A DNA stretch of 64,000 nt from Methylobacterium sp. Leaf112 (GCF_001423295.1 NZ_LMNG01000001.1:124829-188828); one strand, 5' to 3'. Positions 17,875-26,597 are shown, numbered from the stretch's first letter. Notes: a model not told the origin generated them from the letters alone. Program-made: numbers and translations.

Positions 17875-19317
17875 ATGGATCCGGGCGACCTGTTCGGAGC
17901 CGGCCCACGGGCGGTGTCCCTCGCGGCCGGCGCGGATGTCACGGGATTCCGCAATGCCGTCCGGCGCCTCGTCGCCGGCGATGTCCCACCCGAACGCGTG
18001 GTCTGGTCCGTCGGGGAGGCGCCCGGCCTGTTCGGGGCAACGGACGAATCGGGCGAGACGCCGCCGCTGGCCCTGCCGCGCGGGGTCGCCGACCTCGTAA
18101 CCCGGGTGGTGCCGCATCGCGACCCCGAGCGGTACGCCCTGCTCTACACCCTCGTCTGGCGTGTCCTCCACGGCGAGCGCCGCCTGCTCGAAGTGTCGAG
18201 CGACCCCCTGGTTCATCGCCTGGAGCGCATGGCCAAGGCCATCGCCCGCGACCTGCACAAGATGCACGCCTTCCTGCGCTTCCGCCTTGTGGAGGGTGAG
18301 GGGCCGGAGCGCTTCGTCGCCTGGTTCGAGCCCGATCACCATATCCTGCAGGCCGCAGCCCCGTTCTTCGTCGGCCGCTTCCGCAGTCTGCACTGGACGA
18401 TTCTCACCCCCGAGGGGTCTGCCCTGTGGGACACCTCCGCGCTCACCTTCGGCCCACCGGGACGGCGGGAAGACGCGCCGACACGCGACGGATTCGAAGC
18501 GGGCTGGCGCGATTACTATGAGAGCACCTTCAATCCCGCCCGCACCAACCTGGCCGCCATGCGGGCGGAGATGCCGAAGAAGTACTGGCGCAACATGCCG
18601 GAGACCGCCGCGATTCCGGGCCTCGTCCGAGCGGCGGCGTCGCGCACGGATTCGATGATCGAGCGCGCGCCCCAGAAGGCGATCAAGCGCGATCCCGTCC
18701 GGGCGGTGGCAGCCATGGCGGATCAGGCTCCGGAATCCCTCGACGCCCTGAACGCCATCATCCGGCGCTCCGAGCCCCTGGTGCCGGGGGCGACCCAAGC
18801 GGTTCTGGGCGAAGGACGGGTGGGCGCGGCCATCGCCTTCGTGGGCGAGCAGCCCGGCGATCACGAGGACCGACAGGGGCGCCCCTTCGTGGGACCCGCG
18901 GGCCAGCTCCTGTCGAAGGCCATGGCGGAAGCCGGCCTCGTGCGTGGGGACGCCTACCTCACCAATGCGGTCAAGCACTTCAAGTTCGAGGAGCGTGGAA
19001 AGCGGCGCATCCACCAGAACCCCACCGCCGGCGAGGTCAGCCACTACCGCTGGTGGCTGGAACGCGAGCTCGACTTCGTCGCGCCCCGCCTCGTCGTCGC
19101 CCTCGGCGCCACCGCCGTCCTGGCGCTCGCCGGTCGGGCGATCCCCGTCACCCGGGCGCGGGGCCCGGCGGAATTCGGCAAGGGCTACGCCGGGTTCATC
19201 ACCGTCCACCCGTCCTACCTGTTGCGCCTGCCGGACGGGGCGAAGGACGAGGCCTATGCGGCCTTCGTCCAGGATCTGCGCCGCGTCGGCGAACTCGCGA
19301 CGCGGCTGGCGGCCTGA
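17875..19317 (+). CDS. UdgX-family uracil-DNA binding protein with N-terminal DUF4130-like domain
   Basis: 480 residues. The N-terminal half (about 1-260) matches the SAM-associated DUF4130-type domain (LLYTLVWRVLHGERRLLEVS; KMHAFLRFRLV; WFEPDHHIL). The C-terminal half (about 285-480) is a family-4-like uracil-DNA glycosylase fold with IAFVGEQPGDHEDRQGRPFV, VGPAGQLLSKAM, the UdgX-specific loop KRRIHQNP, and TVHPSYLLR. In UdgX the His in this loop forms a covalent link to DNA at uracil sites, so this protein probably traps uracil-containing DNA. It starts 2 bases after the radical SAM stop and is certainly co-transcribed with it. Confidence 0.94.
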   Translation: MDPGDLFGAGPRAVSLAAGADVTGFRNAVRRLVAGDVPPERVVWSVGEAPGLFGATDESGETPPLALPRGVADLVTRVVPHRDPERYALLYTLVWRVLHGERRLLEVSSDPLVHRLERMAKAIARDLHKMHAFLRFRLVEGEGPERFVAWFEPDHHILQAAAPFFVGRFRSLHWTILTPEGSALWDTSALTFGPPGRREDAPTRDGFEAGWRDYYESTFNPARTNLAAMRAEMPKKYWRNMPETAAIPGLVRAAASRTDSMIERAPQKAIKRDPVRAVAAMADQAPESLDALNAIIRRSEPLVPGATQAVLGEGRVGAAIAFVGEQPGDHEDRQGRPFVGPAGQLLSKAMAEAGLVRGDAYLTNAVKHFKFEERGKRRIHQNPTAGEVSHYRWWLERELDFVAPRLVVALGATAVLALAGRAIPVTRARGPAEFGKGYAGFITVHPSYLLRLPDGAKDEAYAAFVQDLRRVGELATRLAA

Positions 19318-19324
19318 CGGTTCT

Positions 19325-19645
19325 TCAACGCCGTCGCGTCAATCCGAACAACGCGAACCCCGCGAGCGCCGCGAGGCCGAGGGCGAGACCACGGTTGCCG
19401 TTGACCGCCGTCGCCACGGAATCGCCGGCGCGGCGCAGGTCGTCGGCGAGCGGCGAACCCGTGAGGATGCGCTCCGCCCGAGCCTTGTTCTCGGGCCGCG
19501 TGTTGATGGCGACGGAGAAGTCGTCGTCGTGGCGGATGATGTCGATGCTGTTGCGGGCGAACCCTGCCCGCGCGAGACGGTCGCGCGCCGAACGAGCCTG
19601 GTTCAGGGAAGGAAAGGCAACCGAGGCGAGCACGCTGTCCGACAT
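19325..19645 (-). CDS. Small protein with C-terminal membrane segment
   Basis: 106 residues from ATG 19645, with GGAGA upstream. The first half looks like a ferredoxin-like or SPOR-like small fold (LASVAFPSLNQARSARDRLA; NSIDIIRHDDDFSVAINTRP). A C-terminal transmembrane helix (LALGLAALAGFALFGL) ends in RRR. No recognised family. A GGAAC-type candidate stress promoter lies upstream (19677-19702). It is convergent with udgX, with 7 bases between the two stops. Confidence 0.72.
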   Translation of the reverse strand: MSDSVLASVAFPSLNQARSARDRLARAGFARNSIDIIRHDDDFSVAINTRPENKARAERILTGSPLADDLRRAGDSVATAVNGNRGLALGLAALAGFALFGLTRRR

Positions 19646-19676
19646 GAAATCTCCATCTCCGCTTGGGTTTGAGCCA

Positions 19677-19702
19677 AACACGGCGGCGCGAGGGGGAGTT
19701 CC
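19677..19702 (-). promoter_or_regulatory. Candidate EcfG-type promoter (GGAAC-N17-TGTT)
   Basis: Read on the minus strand, GGAAC (19702-19698) is followed after 17 bases by TGTT (19680-19677), one mismatch from the alphaproteobacterial general-stress consensus GGAAC-N16/17-CGTT. It points to the small membrane protein whose ATG is 32 bases further on. Confidence 0.4.
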
Positions 19703-19786
19703 GTTTCGCCGCCTTAAGGCCTCCGCAACCCGGGGCGCTTAGGCCCGCGTCGACCCCCCAGGACGGCCCTGACAGGAGATGCCCGC

Positions 19787-19996
19787 TTGCGCGATCCCTT
19801 CGTTCCCGACGCGCTGGCCGAGCGCCTGCGGGCCAAGCGCCGCAACACCCGGCCGGTGGAAGCGCTCACCTGCGAGCCGGCCAAACCCGTCTTCGCCGAG
19901 CTGCTGGACGGGCGCGGCCACGGCACCGGGCAGTTCGTGCGCCTGTCGCAGGGCATGGTCGAGCGCATCACCCGGGTGGTGCGCGGCACCGATTAG
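19787..19996 (+). CDS. Small hypothetical protein
   Basis: 69 residues from TTG 19787, preceded by AGGAG eight bases upstream. The sequence (RDPFVPDALAERLRAKRRN; CEPAKPVFAELLDGRGHGTG; LSQGMVERITRV) is charged, with no signal or membrane segment. Amino-acid composition is protein-like rather than shadow-like. It lies 59 bases before the helicase gene on the same strand. An ATG at 19779 in another frame competes but yields a poor protein. Function unknown. Confidence 0.6.
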   Translation: MRDPFVPDALAERLRAKRRNTRPVEALTCEPAKPVFAELLDGRGHGTGQFVRLSQGMVERITRVVRGTD

Positions 19997-20055
19997 CCGG
20001 CCCTTGCGCCCGCCCGGTGTTCCGCATCCGTGCGAACCGCCGTAGAGACCCGGCG

Positions 20056-21687
20056 ATGGAGCTCAGACCCTACCAGCGCGCCAGCCTCGACGCCCTCTAC
20101 GCGTCCTGGCGCACCGAGACCGGCGACGGCCTGATCGTCCTGCCCACGGGCGCCGGCAAGGCCTTCGTTATCGCGGCCCTGGTGCGGGAAACGATTGCCC
20201 GCGAGGCCGGCGCGCGGATCGCCGTCGTCACCCACACCCGCGAGCTCATCGCTCAGAACCACCGCGAACTCCTCGCGTACTGGCCCGAGGCCCCGGCCGG
20301 GATCTACTCGGCGGGGCTCGGCCGGCGCGAGACGGCGACGCAGATCCTGTTCTGCGGCATCCAATCGGTCTGGAACCAGACCGATTCCATCGGCGTCTTC
20401 GACCTCGTGGTGGTGGACGAGGCCCACCTGATTCCGCGCGCCGCCGAGACCCGCTACGGCCGCTTCCTCGCCGCCCTGCGGGCCGCCCGGCCCGATCTGC
20501 GCGTCGTCGGCCTCACCGCCACGCCCTACCGCCTCGACAGCGGCCGCCTCGACGAGGGCGCCGGCCGCTTGTTCGAGCGCATCGTCTACGAGGCCAATGT
20601 CGGCGACCTCATCCACCAGGGTTACCTGTCGCCCCTGATCTGCAAGGCCACCGCCACAGCGCTCGATGTCTCCGGCGTGGGCAAGCGTGGCGGCGACTAC
20701 ATCCCGAGCGCCCTGGAGGCGGCGGTGAACCAGGACTGGATCACCCGCGCGGCCGTGGAGGAGATGGCCGGCTACGGCCGGGACAGGAAGGCCTGGCTCG
20801 CCTTCTGCGCCGGTGTGGCCCATGCCGAGGCCGTGCGCGACGCCGTGCGGGCGCAAGGGGTCTCCTGCGAGATGGTGACGGGCGAGACGGCCAAGCGCGA
20901 GCGCGACCGGATCGTGCGCGACTTCCGCGCGGGCCGCGTGCGCTGCCTGACCTCCGTCGGCGTGCTCGCGACGGGGTTCAACGTGCCGCGCGTCGACCTC
21001 ATCGCCCTCCTGCGCCCGACCCAGAGCACCGGGCTCTACGTCCAGCAGGTCGGCCGGGCGCTGCGCACCACGCCGGGCAAGACCGATGCCTTGATCCTCG
21101 ACTATGCCGGGCTGGTGCGGATGCACGGCCCCGTCGACATCGTCACCGCCCGCAGCGCCGCGCTGATCAAGGGCCGCGAAGGGGAGGTGCGGGCGAAAGC
21201 CTGTCCGGGCTGCGGCGCGCTGATCCCCCTCAACGCCAGCACCTGCGAGGGATGCTGGGTCGAGCCGGAGGACGAGGCCGACGACGGGCCGAGCCATGAG
21301 GCGGCGGCCGAGGACGAGCACCCGATCCTATCGCGGGCCGTGCCGGTGTGGCGCGGCATCCGGGGCTGGCAGCTTGCCCGCCACATCGCGTCGGGCAGCC
21401 TCGACGTGGTGTTCCGCACGGAGGACGGGCTGACCCACCGGGTCCGGATCGGCCTCGAACAGACCGGCTATCCCCGCGAGAAGGCGGTGCAGTGGTGGCG
21501 CCAGTTCGGCGGCGGCCGCGATGTCCCCATGAGCGTCTCCGAAGCCCTCGACCGGGCCGACGACCTCACCCGCCCCGCCGCGATTCTCATTCGCACCAAC
21601 GGCCGCCTGTCCGAGAGCGTGAGCTACCGCTTCGCCGATGGGCGCACCTTCGTCGATACGCGGCGCCTCGACGGAGCCGGCGCCTGA
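20056..21687 (+). CDS. DEAD/DEAH-box helicase with Walker A ending GKA
   Basis: 543 residues, superfamily II. Motif I reads LPTGAGKAFV: the Mg-coordinating Thr/Ser of GKT/S is Ala. Motif Ia VVTHTRELIAQNH, motif II VVDEAH, motif III LTATPYR, motif V LATGFNVPRVD and motif VI QQVGRALR are intact. A small zinc-ribbon-like segment (CPGCG-x9-CEGC) follows near residue 388, then a C-terminal domain of unknown type. The enzyme resembles stand-alone type-III-restriction-like or YejH/RadD-like helicases. Whether it still hydrolyses ATP is uncertain because of the Ala. Confidence 0.88.
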   Translation: MELRPYQRASLDALYASWRTETGDGLIVLPTGAGKAFVIAALVRETIAREAGARIAVVTHTRELIAQNHRELLAYWPEAPAGIYSAGLGRRETATQILFCGIQSVWNQTDSIGVFDLVVVDEAHLIPRAAETRYGRFLAALRAARPDLRVVGLTATPYRLDSGRLDEGAGRLFERIVYEANVGDLIHQGYLSPLICKATATALDVSGVGKRGGDYIPSALEAAVNQDWITRAAVEEMAGYGRDRKAWLAFCAGVAHAEAVRDAVRAQGVSCEMVTGETAKRERDRIVRDFRAGRVRCLTSVGVLATGFNVPRVDLIALLRPTQSTGLYVQQVGRALRTTPGKTDALILDYAGLVRMHGPVDIVTARSAALIKGREGEVRAKACPGCGALIPLNASTCEGCWVEPEDEADDGPSHEAAAEDEHPILSRAVPVWRGIRGWQLARHIASGSLDVVFRTEDGLTHRVRIGLEQTGYPREKAVQWWRQFGGGRDVPMSVSEALDRADDLTRPAAILIRTNGRLSESVSYRFADGRTFVDTRRLDGAGA

Positions 21688-21710
21688 TTGCCCGGGGTCG
21701 GCGATTTCGC

Positions 21711-21736
21711 GGAACACGCATGGCCCCGCCACGGTT
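21711..21736 (+). promoter_or_regulatory. Candidate EcfG-type promoter (GGAAC-N17-GGTT)
   Basis: GGAAC at 21711-21715, 17-base spacer, GGTT at 21733-21736, one mismatch from the general-stress consensus. It lies 40 bases before the ATG of the holin-like membrane protein gene. Confidence 0.42.
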
Positions 21737-21776
21737 GCACCGTTCGGCTCCCCGGGGAGTCTCAGCGAGGACCACT

Positions 21777-22169
21777 ATGCGAGATCCGTCGGCGAAAGGT
21801 GTCGGCGCCCTGTTGAGCGACAGTGTGCGCCATGCGGCCGACCTCGTCGGCGGCGAGTTCGAGCTCCTGCGCCGGGAGACCGACGGCAACATCCGGGCGA
21901 TCCTGGGCCTCATCGCCACGTTCGGCATGGCGTCGCTCCTCGTGCTCGCCGCCCTGATGCTCTTCGTCGTCTTCCTGGTGAAGGCGGCCGGCGCCCTGCT
22001 CGGCTCGGAGGTCACCGGGGCCCTCGTCGTCGGGGGGCCCTTCGCCCTCGCCACCGTCGTCCTGACCGTGCTGGGAATCAGGCGCATGTCCCGCGACAAC
22101 CTCGCGCCGCGCCGGTTCGAACGGCAGGTCGCCCGCGACGCCCGCATGGCGACGCGCCCGCGCGGCTGA
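21777..22169 (+). CDS. Phage-holin-family-like membrane protein (DUF1469 type)
   Basis: 130 residues from ATG 21777. An amphipathic N-terminus (LLSDSVRHAADLVGGEFELLRRE) precedes two transmembrane helices (about 48-72 and 82-104), then a basic tail. This is the pattern of the DUF1469/Holin-X family, which is common in bacterial chromosomes and often stress-induced. No phage genes are nearby, so a prophage holin role is unlikely. A GGAAC-type promoter candidate upstream supports stress control. Confidence 0.8.
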   Translation: MRDPSAKGVGALLSDSVRHAADLVGGEFELLRRETDGNIRAILGLIATFGMASLLVLAALMLFVVFLVKAAGALLGSEVTGALVVGGPFALATVVLTVLGIRRMSRDNLAPRRFERQVARDARMATRPRG

Positions 22170-22268
22170 CACGCGCGCTGGGTACGTGAGCGCTCGCCTT
22201 GAATCACGGCGCCGGGGGCGGTACCGCTCCCGGCCGATGCACGGATTCGAGCGACAGGGTTGACCGCC

Positions 22269-23156
22269 ATGACCGAGATTCGCCCCCGCCGCAGCGTCCT
22301 GTCCATGCCGGGTTCGAATGCGCGAGCCCTCGAGAAGGCGGCCCGGCTTCCCACGGACGTGGTGATGATCGACCTCGAGGACGCGGTGGCGCCCGAGGCG
22401 AAGGAGGCGTCCCGTCAGGCCGTCGCCGAGGCGGTCGGGTCGGGGCGTTTCGGCCGGCGCGAAGTGGTGGTCCGGATCAATCCCCTCGACACCCCCTGGG
22501 GCGAGGCGGATCTCGCCGCCATCGCGCCCGCCGGCCCCGACGCGATCCTGGTGCCGAAGGTCACCCACTCCGATGCCCTCGTGGCCGTCGGCTCCCGCCT
22601 GCGCCGCCTCGGGGCGCCCGAGCGTACCCGCGTGTGGGCGATGATCGAGAGCCCCATGGCACTCCTGCACATCGGCGAGATCGCCAGTTCCGCCCGCGAC
22701 GTCGACACCCGGCTCGCCTGCCTCATCGTCGGCCCCAACGACCTCGCCAAGGCGAGCCGTGTCCGCCTCGGCGTGCCGGGGCGTCCGGCCCTGCTGCCGT
22801 GGCTGATGACCGTGATCGCCGCCGCCCGCGCCTACGAGATCGACGTCATCGACGGGATCTACAACGCGTTCCGCGACGCCGACGGCTTTCTGGCCGAGTG
22901 CGAGCAGGGCCGCGATTGCGGCTTCGACGGCAAGATGCTGATCCATCCCGACCAGATCGCGCCCGCCAACGCGGTGTTCGGGCCGACGGATGCGGCCGTG
23001 ACCGAGGCCCGCGCCATCATGGCGGTCTTCGCCGATCCGGCGAATGCCCGGCGCGGCGTGGTGGCGTTCGAGGGGCGGATGATCGAGCGCCTGCACGCCG
23101 TCGAGGCGGCGCGGGTCGTCGCCATGGCGGAGGCCATCGCGGCGCGGGCGGCGTGA
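22269..23156 (+). CDS. HpcH/HpaI aldolase / CitE-like CoA ester lyase
   Basis: 295 residues from ATG 22269. Family features include RRSVLSMPGSNARALEKA at the N-terminus, MIDLEDAVAPEAKEASR with the metal-ligand acidic pair, RINPLDTPWGEADL, VWAMIESPMAL and GFDGKMLIHPDQI. Members cleave or form malyl-CoA, citramalyl-CoA or citryl-CoA, or hydrolyse malyl-CoA. In methylotrophs such proteins feed the serine or ethylmalonyl-CoA routes, but the exact substrate cannot be read from this sequence. The stop overlaps the start of dut. Confidence 0.9.
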   Translation: MTEIRPRRSVLSMPGSNARALEKAARLPTDVVMIDLEDAVAPEAKEASRQAVAEAVGSGRFGRREVVVRINPLDTPWGEADLAAIAPAGPDAILVPKVTHSDALVAVGSRLRRLGAPERTRVWAMIESPMALLHIGEIASSARDVDTRLACLIVGPNDLAKASRVRLGVPGRPALLPWLMTVIAAARAYEIDVIDGIYNAFRDADGFLAECEQGRDCGFDGKMLIHPDQIAPANAVFGPTDAAVTEARAIMAVFADPANARRGVVAFEGRMIERLHAVEAARVVAMAEAIAARAA

Positions 23157-23659
23157 CGCCCGCGCCCGAACTCGCCGTCGATCTGCGTCTGCTCGACCCG
23201 CGCCTGACCGGCTGGGGGTTTCCCCATTGGGGATCCGCCGGGGCCGCCGGCCTCGACCTGCATGCCTGCCTCGACGCGCCCTTGACCCTGGAGCCGCAGG
23301 GGCCGGCCGTGCTGATCCCGGCGGGGTTCGCCGTGGCGATCCGCGACCCGTCCTGGTGCGCGCTGATCTATCCGCGCTCCGGTCTCGGCCACCGCGACGG
23401 GCTCGTGCTCGGCAACGGCGTCGGGGTGATCGACGCCGATTACACAGGCCCGCTGATGATCTCGGCCTGGAACCGCAACCCGGCACCGGGCCCGGCCCTG
23501 ACCATCGCTCCCGGCGACCGCATCGCCCAACTCGTCTTCACCCGCATCGTCCGCCCGGCCTTCACCCTCGTGTCCGGCCCGGTGGAGACCGGGTCCGGGC
23601 GCGGCGCGGGCGGCTTCGGTTCGACGGGCGTGGGGGTCGGACGGACCCAAACGCCCTGA
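23153..23659 (+). CDS. dut: Deoxyuridine 5'-triphosphate nucleotidohydrolase (dUTPase)
   Basis: 168 residues from GTG 23153, overlapping the previous stop (GTGA). Hydrolyses dUTP to dUMP, keeping uracil out of DNA. The five trimeric-dUTPase motifs are visible: AGLDLHA, PRSGLGHRDG, NGVGVIDADYTGP, GDRIAQLVF and the C-terminal RGAGGFGSTG that closes over the active site. An N-terminal insert (WGFPHWG) is slightly unusual. It lies about 4 kb from the uracil-binding UdgX gene. Confidence 0.93.
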   Translation: MTPAPELAVDLRLLDPRLTGWGFPHWGSAGAAGLDLHACLDAPLTLEPQGPAVLIPAGFAVAIRDPSWCALIYPRSGLGHRDGLVLGNGVGVIDADYTGPLMISAWNRNPAPGPALTIAPGDRIAQLVFTRIVRPAFTLVSGPVETGSGRGAGGFGSTGVGVGRTQTP

Positions 23660-23701
23660 GCGGTGTTCACCCCTCGAACAAGCATCGAGCGAGGGACCCT
23701 C

Positions 23702-23875
23702 ATGGCATTCGTATCGCAGACGGTGATGGAAGAGGGATTGGCCGCCAAGCGTGCCGGCCTGTCGGACGACGCCAACCCGTACCCGGCCGGTTCGCAGAAC
23801 AGCGCCGACTGGCTCGAAGGCTATACCGCCGACGAAGCGGAGCAGAACGTCGACCGGATCGAGTCGGAGGCCTGA
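23702..23875 (+). CDS. Rmf/CrpP-like small protein
   Basis: 57 residues from ATG 23702. The core AAKRAGLSDDANPYPAGSQ, then SADWLEGYTADEAEQ, resembles ribosome modulation factor: G-x-x-A-G, a Pro-Tyr-Pro turn and W-x-x-G. Rmf dimerises ribosomes in stationary phase; shorter alphaproteobacterial relatives are mostly uncharacterised. The protein is acidic, unlike E. coli Rmf, so ribosome binding is unproven. A second copy with the same NPYP turn is at 58772-58957. Confidence 0.72.
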   Translation: MAFVSQTVMEEGLAAKRAGLSDDANPYPAGSQNSADWLEGYTADEAEQNVDRIESEA

Positions 23876-23909
23876 CGCGCGCGACTCGGCGGCGAGCCCC
23901 CGGGCTCCC

Positions 23910-24359
23910 TCACAGCCGCTGTTGGCCCGCGGGCAGGCCCGCCTGCGTGACTTCGATGCGGATCGTCGCCCGGCGGACTTCCCCCTCCGTGGTCTCGACT
24001 TCGATCTGGACCTCGTCGAACCCGGTGAACTGGGCGTTGGCCTGGTAGACCACGACCTGCCCGGACACCTTCTGGTCCGGGCAGCGGTTTTTCTTGCCCG
24101 TGGCGATGCTGGCCGTGGTGGCGATGACCCGGCCGTGCTTGGGCAGGCCCGGCACCCGCAGGGTCGGCGCGGCGCCCAGGCTGCAATCGCGCTTCAACGG
24201 ATTGAGCACCGCGATCTGCACCGGCTTGCCGGCGGCGACGCTCACCTGGGGCTTCACGGAATCGGGATTGTCGGCGCCCTGGCCGAAGGCCGCCGGTGCG
24301 GCGAGGAGGGCGGCAGCGAGGACGAGGCGCTGGGTGCGACGGGCGGCGATGCCGGGCAT
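23910..24359 (-). CDS. Secreted hypothetical protein
   Basis: 149 residues with a signal peptide (RLVLAAALLAAPAAFGQG). The mature region is beta-rich (VSVAAGKPVQIAVLNPLKRD; HGRVIATTASIATGK; EVQIEVETTEGEVRRATIRI) and contains two cysteines (RDCSL, NRCPD). It looks like an Ig-like or periplasmic beta-sandwich protein. No motif identifies a function. It lies 108 bases from another small secreted protein on the same strand. Confidence 0.7.
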   Translation of the reverse strand: MPGIAARRTQRLVLAAALLAAPAAFGQGADNPDSVKPQVSVAAGKPVQIAVLNPLKRDCSLGAAPTLRVPGLPKHGRVIATTASIATGKKNRCPDQKVSGQVVVYQANAQFTGFDEVQIEVETTEGEVRRATIRIEVTQAGLPAGQQRL

Positions 24360-24467
24360 TCGGGTCTCCGGTCGAGCCCCCCGGGAGGCGGGGCGGCGGG
24401 AGCTGACCCTATCGCGGGCCGGGCTTCGATTGAACCCGCGCGGCGGCCCTCGCCCAAACAGAGGCGC

Positions 24468-24821
24468 TCAGCGCCGCAGCATGGCGATCCAGGAGGAAAC
24501 CGGATCGACCACATAGGCGGCCATGGAGGACGCCCATTCCCGTGCCCGTGCCACGATGGTCCGATTGCCGTCCCCGCCCGCGCGCTCGGCCATGAGGGCG
24601 GCGACGTAGGCGTCCTCCCGCTCCTTGCAGGCATCGAGGGCGTTGCGCTGTGCGCCGGCCTTGCCCTGGAGCGCAGGCTGCTCGGCGAAGGAGTCGCGCA
24701 CGCAGGTCGTCCATGCCCGCTCCAGGGCCGCCACGTCGGGCGCGGCCAGAACCGTGCCGAGGGGCAGGACGAGGGGCGGGCCAAGGGCCAGACCGAGGAC
24801 GAGTCGCGCGGGGATTCGCAT
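24468..24821 (-). CDS. Secreted hypothetical protein
   Basis: 117 residues from ATG 24821, which starts a signal peptide (MRIPARLVLGLALGPPLVLP, cut near VLA). The mature part is helical, with two cysteines (TTCVRDSF and DACKERED) that could be linked. A longer frame upstream lacks protein-like content. It diverges from the second TAXI protein gene. Function unknown. Confidence 0.65.
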   Translation of the reverse strand: MRIPARLVLGLALGPPLVLPLGTVLAAPDVAALERAWTTCVRDSFAEQPALQGKAGAQRNALDACKEREDAYVAALMAERAGGDGNRTIVARAREWASSMAAYVVDPVSSWIAMLRR

Positions 24822-24965
24822 GGGCCCGATATCGCCGATCCGACCGATCCTTGACAAGGGAAGCCCCGGCCCCGCAACCGTCACGCCGCGCGATACGTTG
24901 CGGTGCTGCGATACCCGAGCCGCGAAGCTTCATGGGAGCCGGACCCGAGGATGCACCTGCCAGCG

Positions 24966-26363
24966 ATGCCCATCCGGCGCGAGCTGGTCTTCCTCGCCCT
25001 CACGGTGCTCCTCGTGCTCGCGGCGGCGGGCGCCTTCTACCTGTCGCGCGCCACCACGCTGACGGTGGCCGTGGCGCCGAGCGACGGCACCGAACCCGCG
25101 CTGATCCGGGCCTATGCGGACGCCCTGAAGGTGAGCCGCAAGGAGATCCGCCTGAAGGTCGTCCCCTTCGACGACGTGCGCGACTCCGCCGCCGCCCTGC
25201 AGACGGGGAAGGCGGATCTGGCCGTGGTGCGCCCCGACGTCGCCTTGCCGGAGAACGGCCTCACCCTGGCGATCCTGCGCGATCAGGCGATGATCATCGC
25301 CTCGCCCGAGCCCTCCGGCATCACGGCCTTCGACGACCTCGACCGCAAGCGCCTCGCCATCCTGGCCCACCGCGACGCCGACCACACCCTGATCAAGGCC
25401 CTGGTGGAGCATTACGGCCTCACCCTCCTCGACGGCGCCCCGGACGGCCCGGTGCCCGCCCGCCACGTCGCCCTGGTGCAGCTCGACGAGGCGGACCTGG
25501 CCCAGGCCTTCGCGAAGAAACGGATCGACGCCGTCGTCTCCGTCATCGCCCCGGCGGCACCGACGGCCTTGCGCATCGTCGGAATCGTCCAGGCCGCGAG
25601 CCGCACCCGCAAGGTCGCCTTCGTCGATGTCGCCGACGGCACCGCCATCATCGAGCGCATGCCCCGGCTCCAGGCGGTGACGATCCCGGCGGGGCTGTTC
25701 GGCGGCGCCCCGAAGGTGCCCGCCGACGATGTCCGCACCATCGGGGCGTCCTACCGCCTCATGGCCCGGGCCGGCCTGTCGCGCACGGTGGCGGCGGACG
25801 TGACCCAGCACCTGTTCGAGTTGCGCAGCGGCCTGTCCAACGCCACGGCGGCGGCCGATTACATGCTGGCGCCGAGCTACGAGACCACGGCCGCCGCCAC
25901 CAGCGCCCGCCTGCCGATCCATCCCGGCGCCATCGATTTCTTCGAGCGCGAGCAGCAGGGCTTCATCGAGCGCTACGAGACCTGGATTTACCTCGTCGCC
26001 TTCCTGGGCGGCGGCTTCGGCTCGGCCCTGGCCTGGATCCGCCAGCGCCTGTCGCGGGTGCGCCGCGAGCGCGTCGAGGAGGCCACCGACCGGCTCCTGG
26101 CCATCCGGGCCGAGGCGCGGGAGACCACCGACCGCGCCGGCCTCGATGCCCTCGCGGCCGAGATCGACGATCTCGCCGGGGAAATCGCCCGGCACGCCCT
26201 CGAGCGCCCGACGGAGGCCCGCACCATGAGCGCCGCCGCCATCGCCATCGACGCCGCCCGCTCGACGGTGCGGCGCACGACCCTCAGGGGCGACGGCCGG
26301 TCCGGACGACCGGACGCATCGGAGCCGCCCGCCACTGCCCTGTCCGCCCCCGAAATCGCCTGA
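24966..26363 (+). CDS. TAXI-family solute-binding protein with C-terminal membrane anchor (paralog)
   Basis: About 465 residues, colinear with the protein at 14333-15763. It has an N-terminal anchor (ELVFLALTVLLVLAAAGAFY), TLTVAVAPSDGTEPALIRAY, LKVVPFDDVRDSAAAL, ADLAVVRPDV, VTIPAGLFGG, FFEREQQGFIERYETWIYLV, a second membrane segment and a charged helical tail. No TRAP permease genes are adjacent. Conservation of the tail in both copies argues that it has a function such as signalling or partner binding. Start ATG 24966 is preferred over ATG 24951 because GAGG abuts the latter. Confidence 0.85.
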   Translation: MPIRRELVFLALTVLLVLAAAGAFYLSRATTLTVAVAPSDGTEPALIRAYADALKVSRKEIRLKVVPFDDVRDSAAALQTGKADLAVVRPDVALPENGLTLAILRDQAMIIASPEPSGITAFDDLDRKRLAILAHRDADHTLIKALVEHYGLTLLDGAPDGPVPARHVALVQLDEADLAQAFAKKRIDAVVSVIAPAAPTALRIVGIVQAASRTRKVAFVDVADGTAIIERMPRLQAVTIPAGLFGGAPKVPADDVRTIGASYRLMARAGLSRTVAADVTQHLFELRSGLSNATAAADYMLAPSYETTAAATSARLPIHPGAIDFFEREQQGFIERYETWIYLVAFLGGGFGSALAWIRQRLSRVRRERVEEATDRLLAIRAEARETTDRAGLDALAAEIDDLAGEIARHALERPTEARTMSAAAIAIDAARSTVRRTTLRGDGRSGRPDASEPPATALSAPEIA

Positions 26364-26597
26364 TCGCGGCGGCGATCCGGCATCCCTCGCCGCGCGCCGC
26401 CGGCTTGGAGTGCCTCACAGAACTCGCGTTCATCGTCGGTTCGCACTCCGAGCACGACGGCGCAACGGGCGTTTTGTAAGAGATACTGAAGGCGCTCCGA
26501 ATACTTGGACTTTCACGAGAAAGATCACGGTCCGGTCTCAGAAATCGCGCGGGATTCCATCTGGCACCATCGTGAACGCGCGCCACCCACCCAGTCT

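Noticed and set aside
21777..22169. Prophage holin
   Set aside because: The family name suggests phage, but no lysis, capsid or integrase genes are nearby.
24930..26195. A 421-codon antisense frame over the second TAXI gene
   Set aside because: No domain pattern; the sense protein aligns along its length with its paralog.
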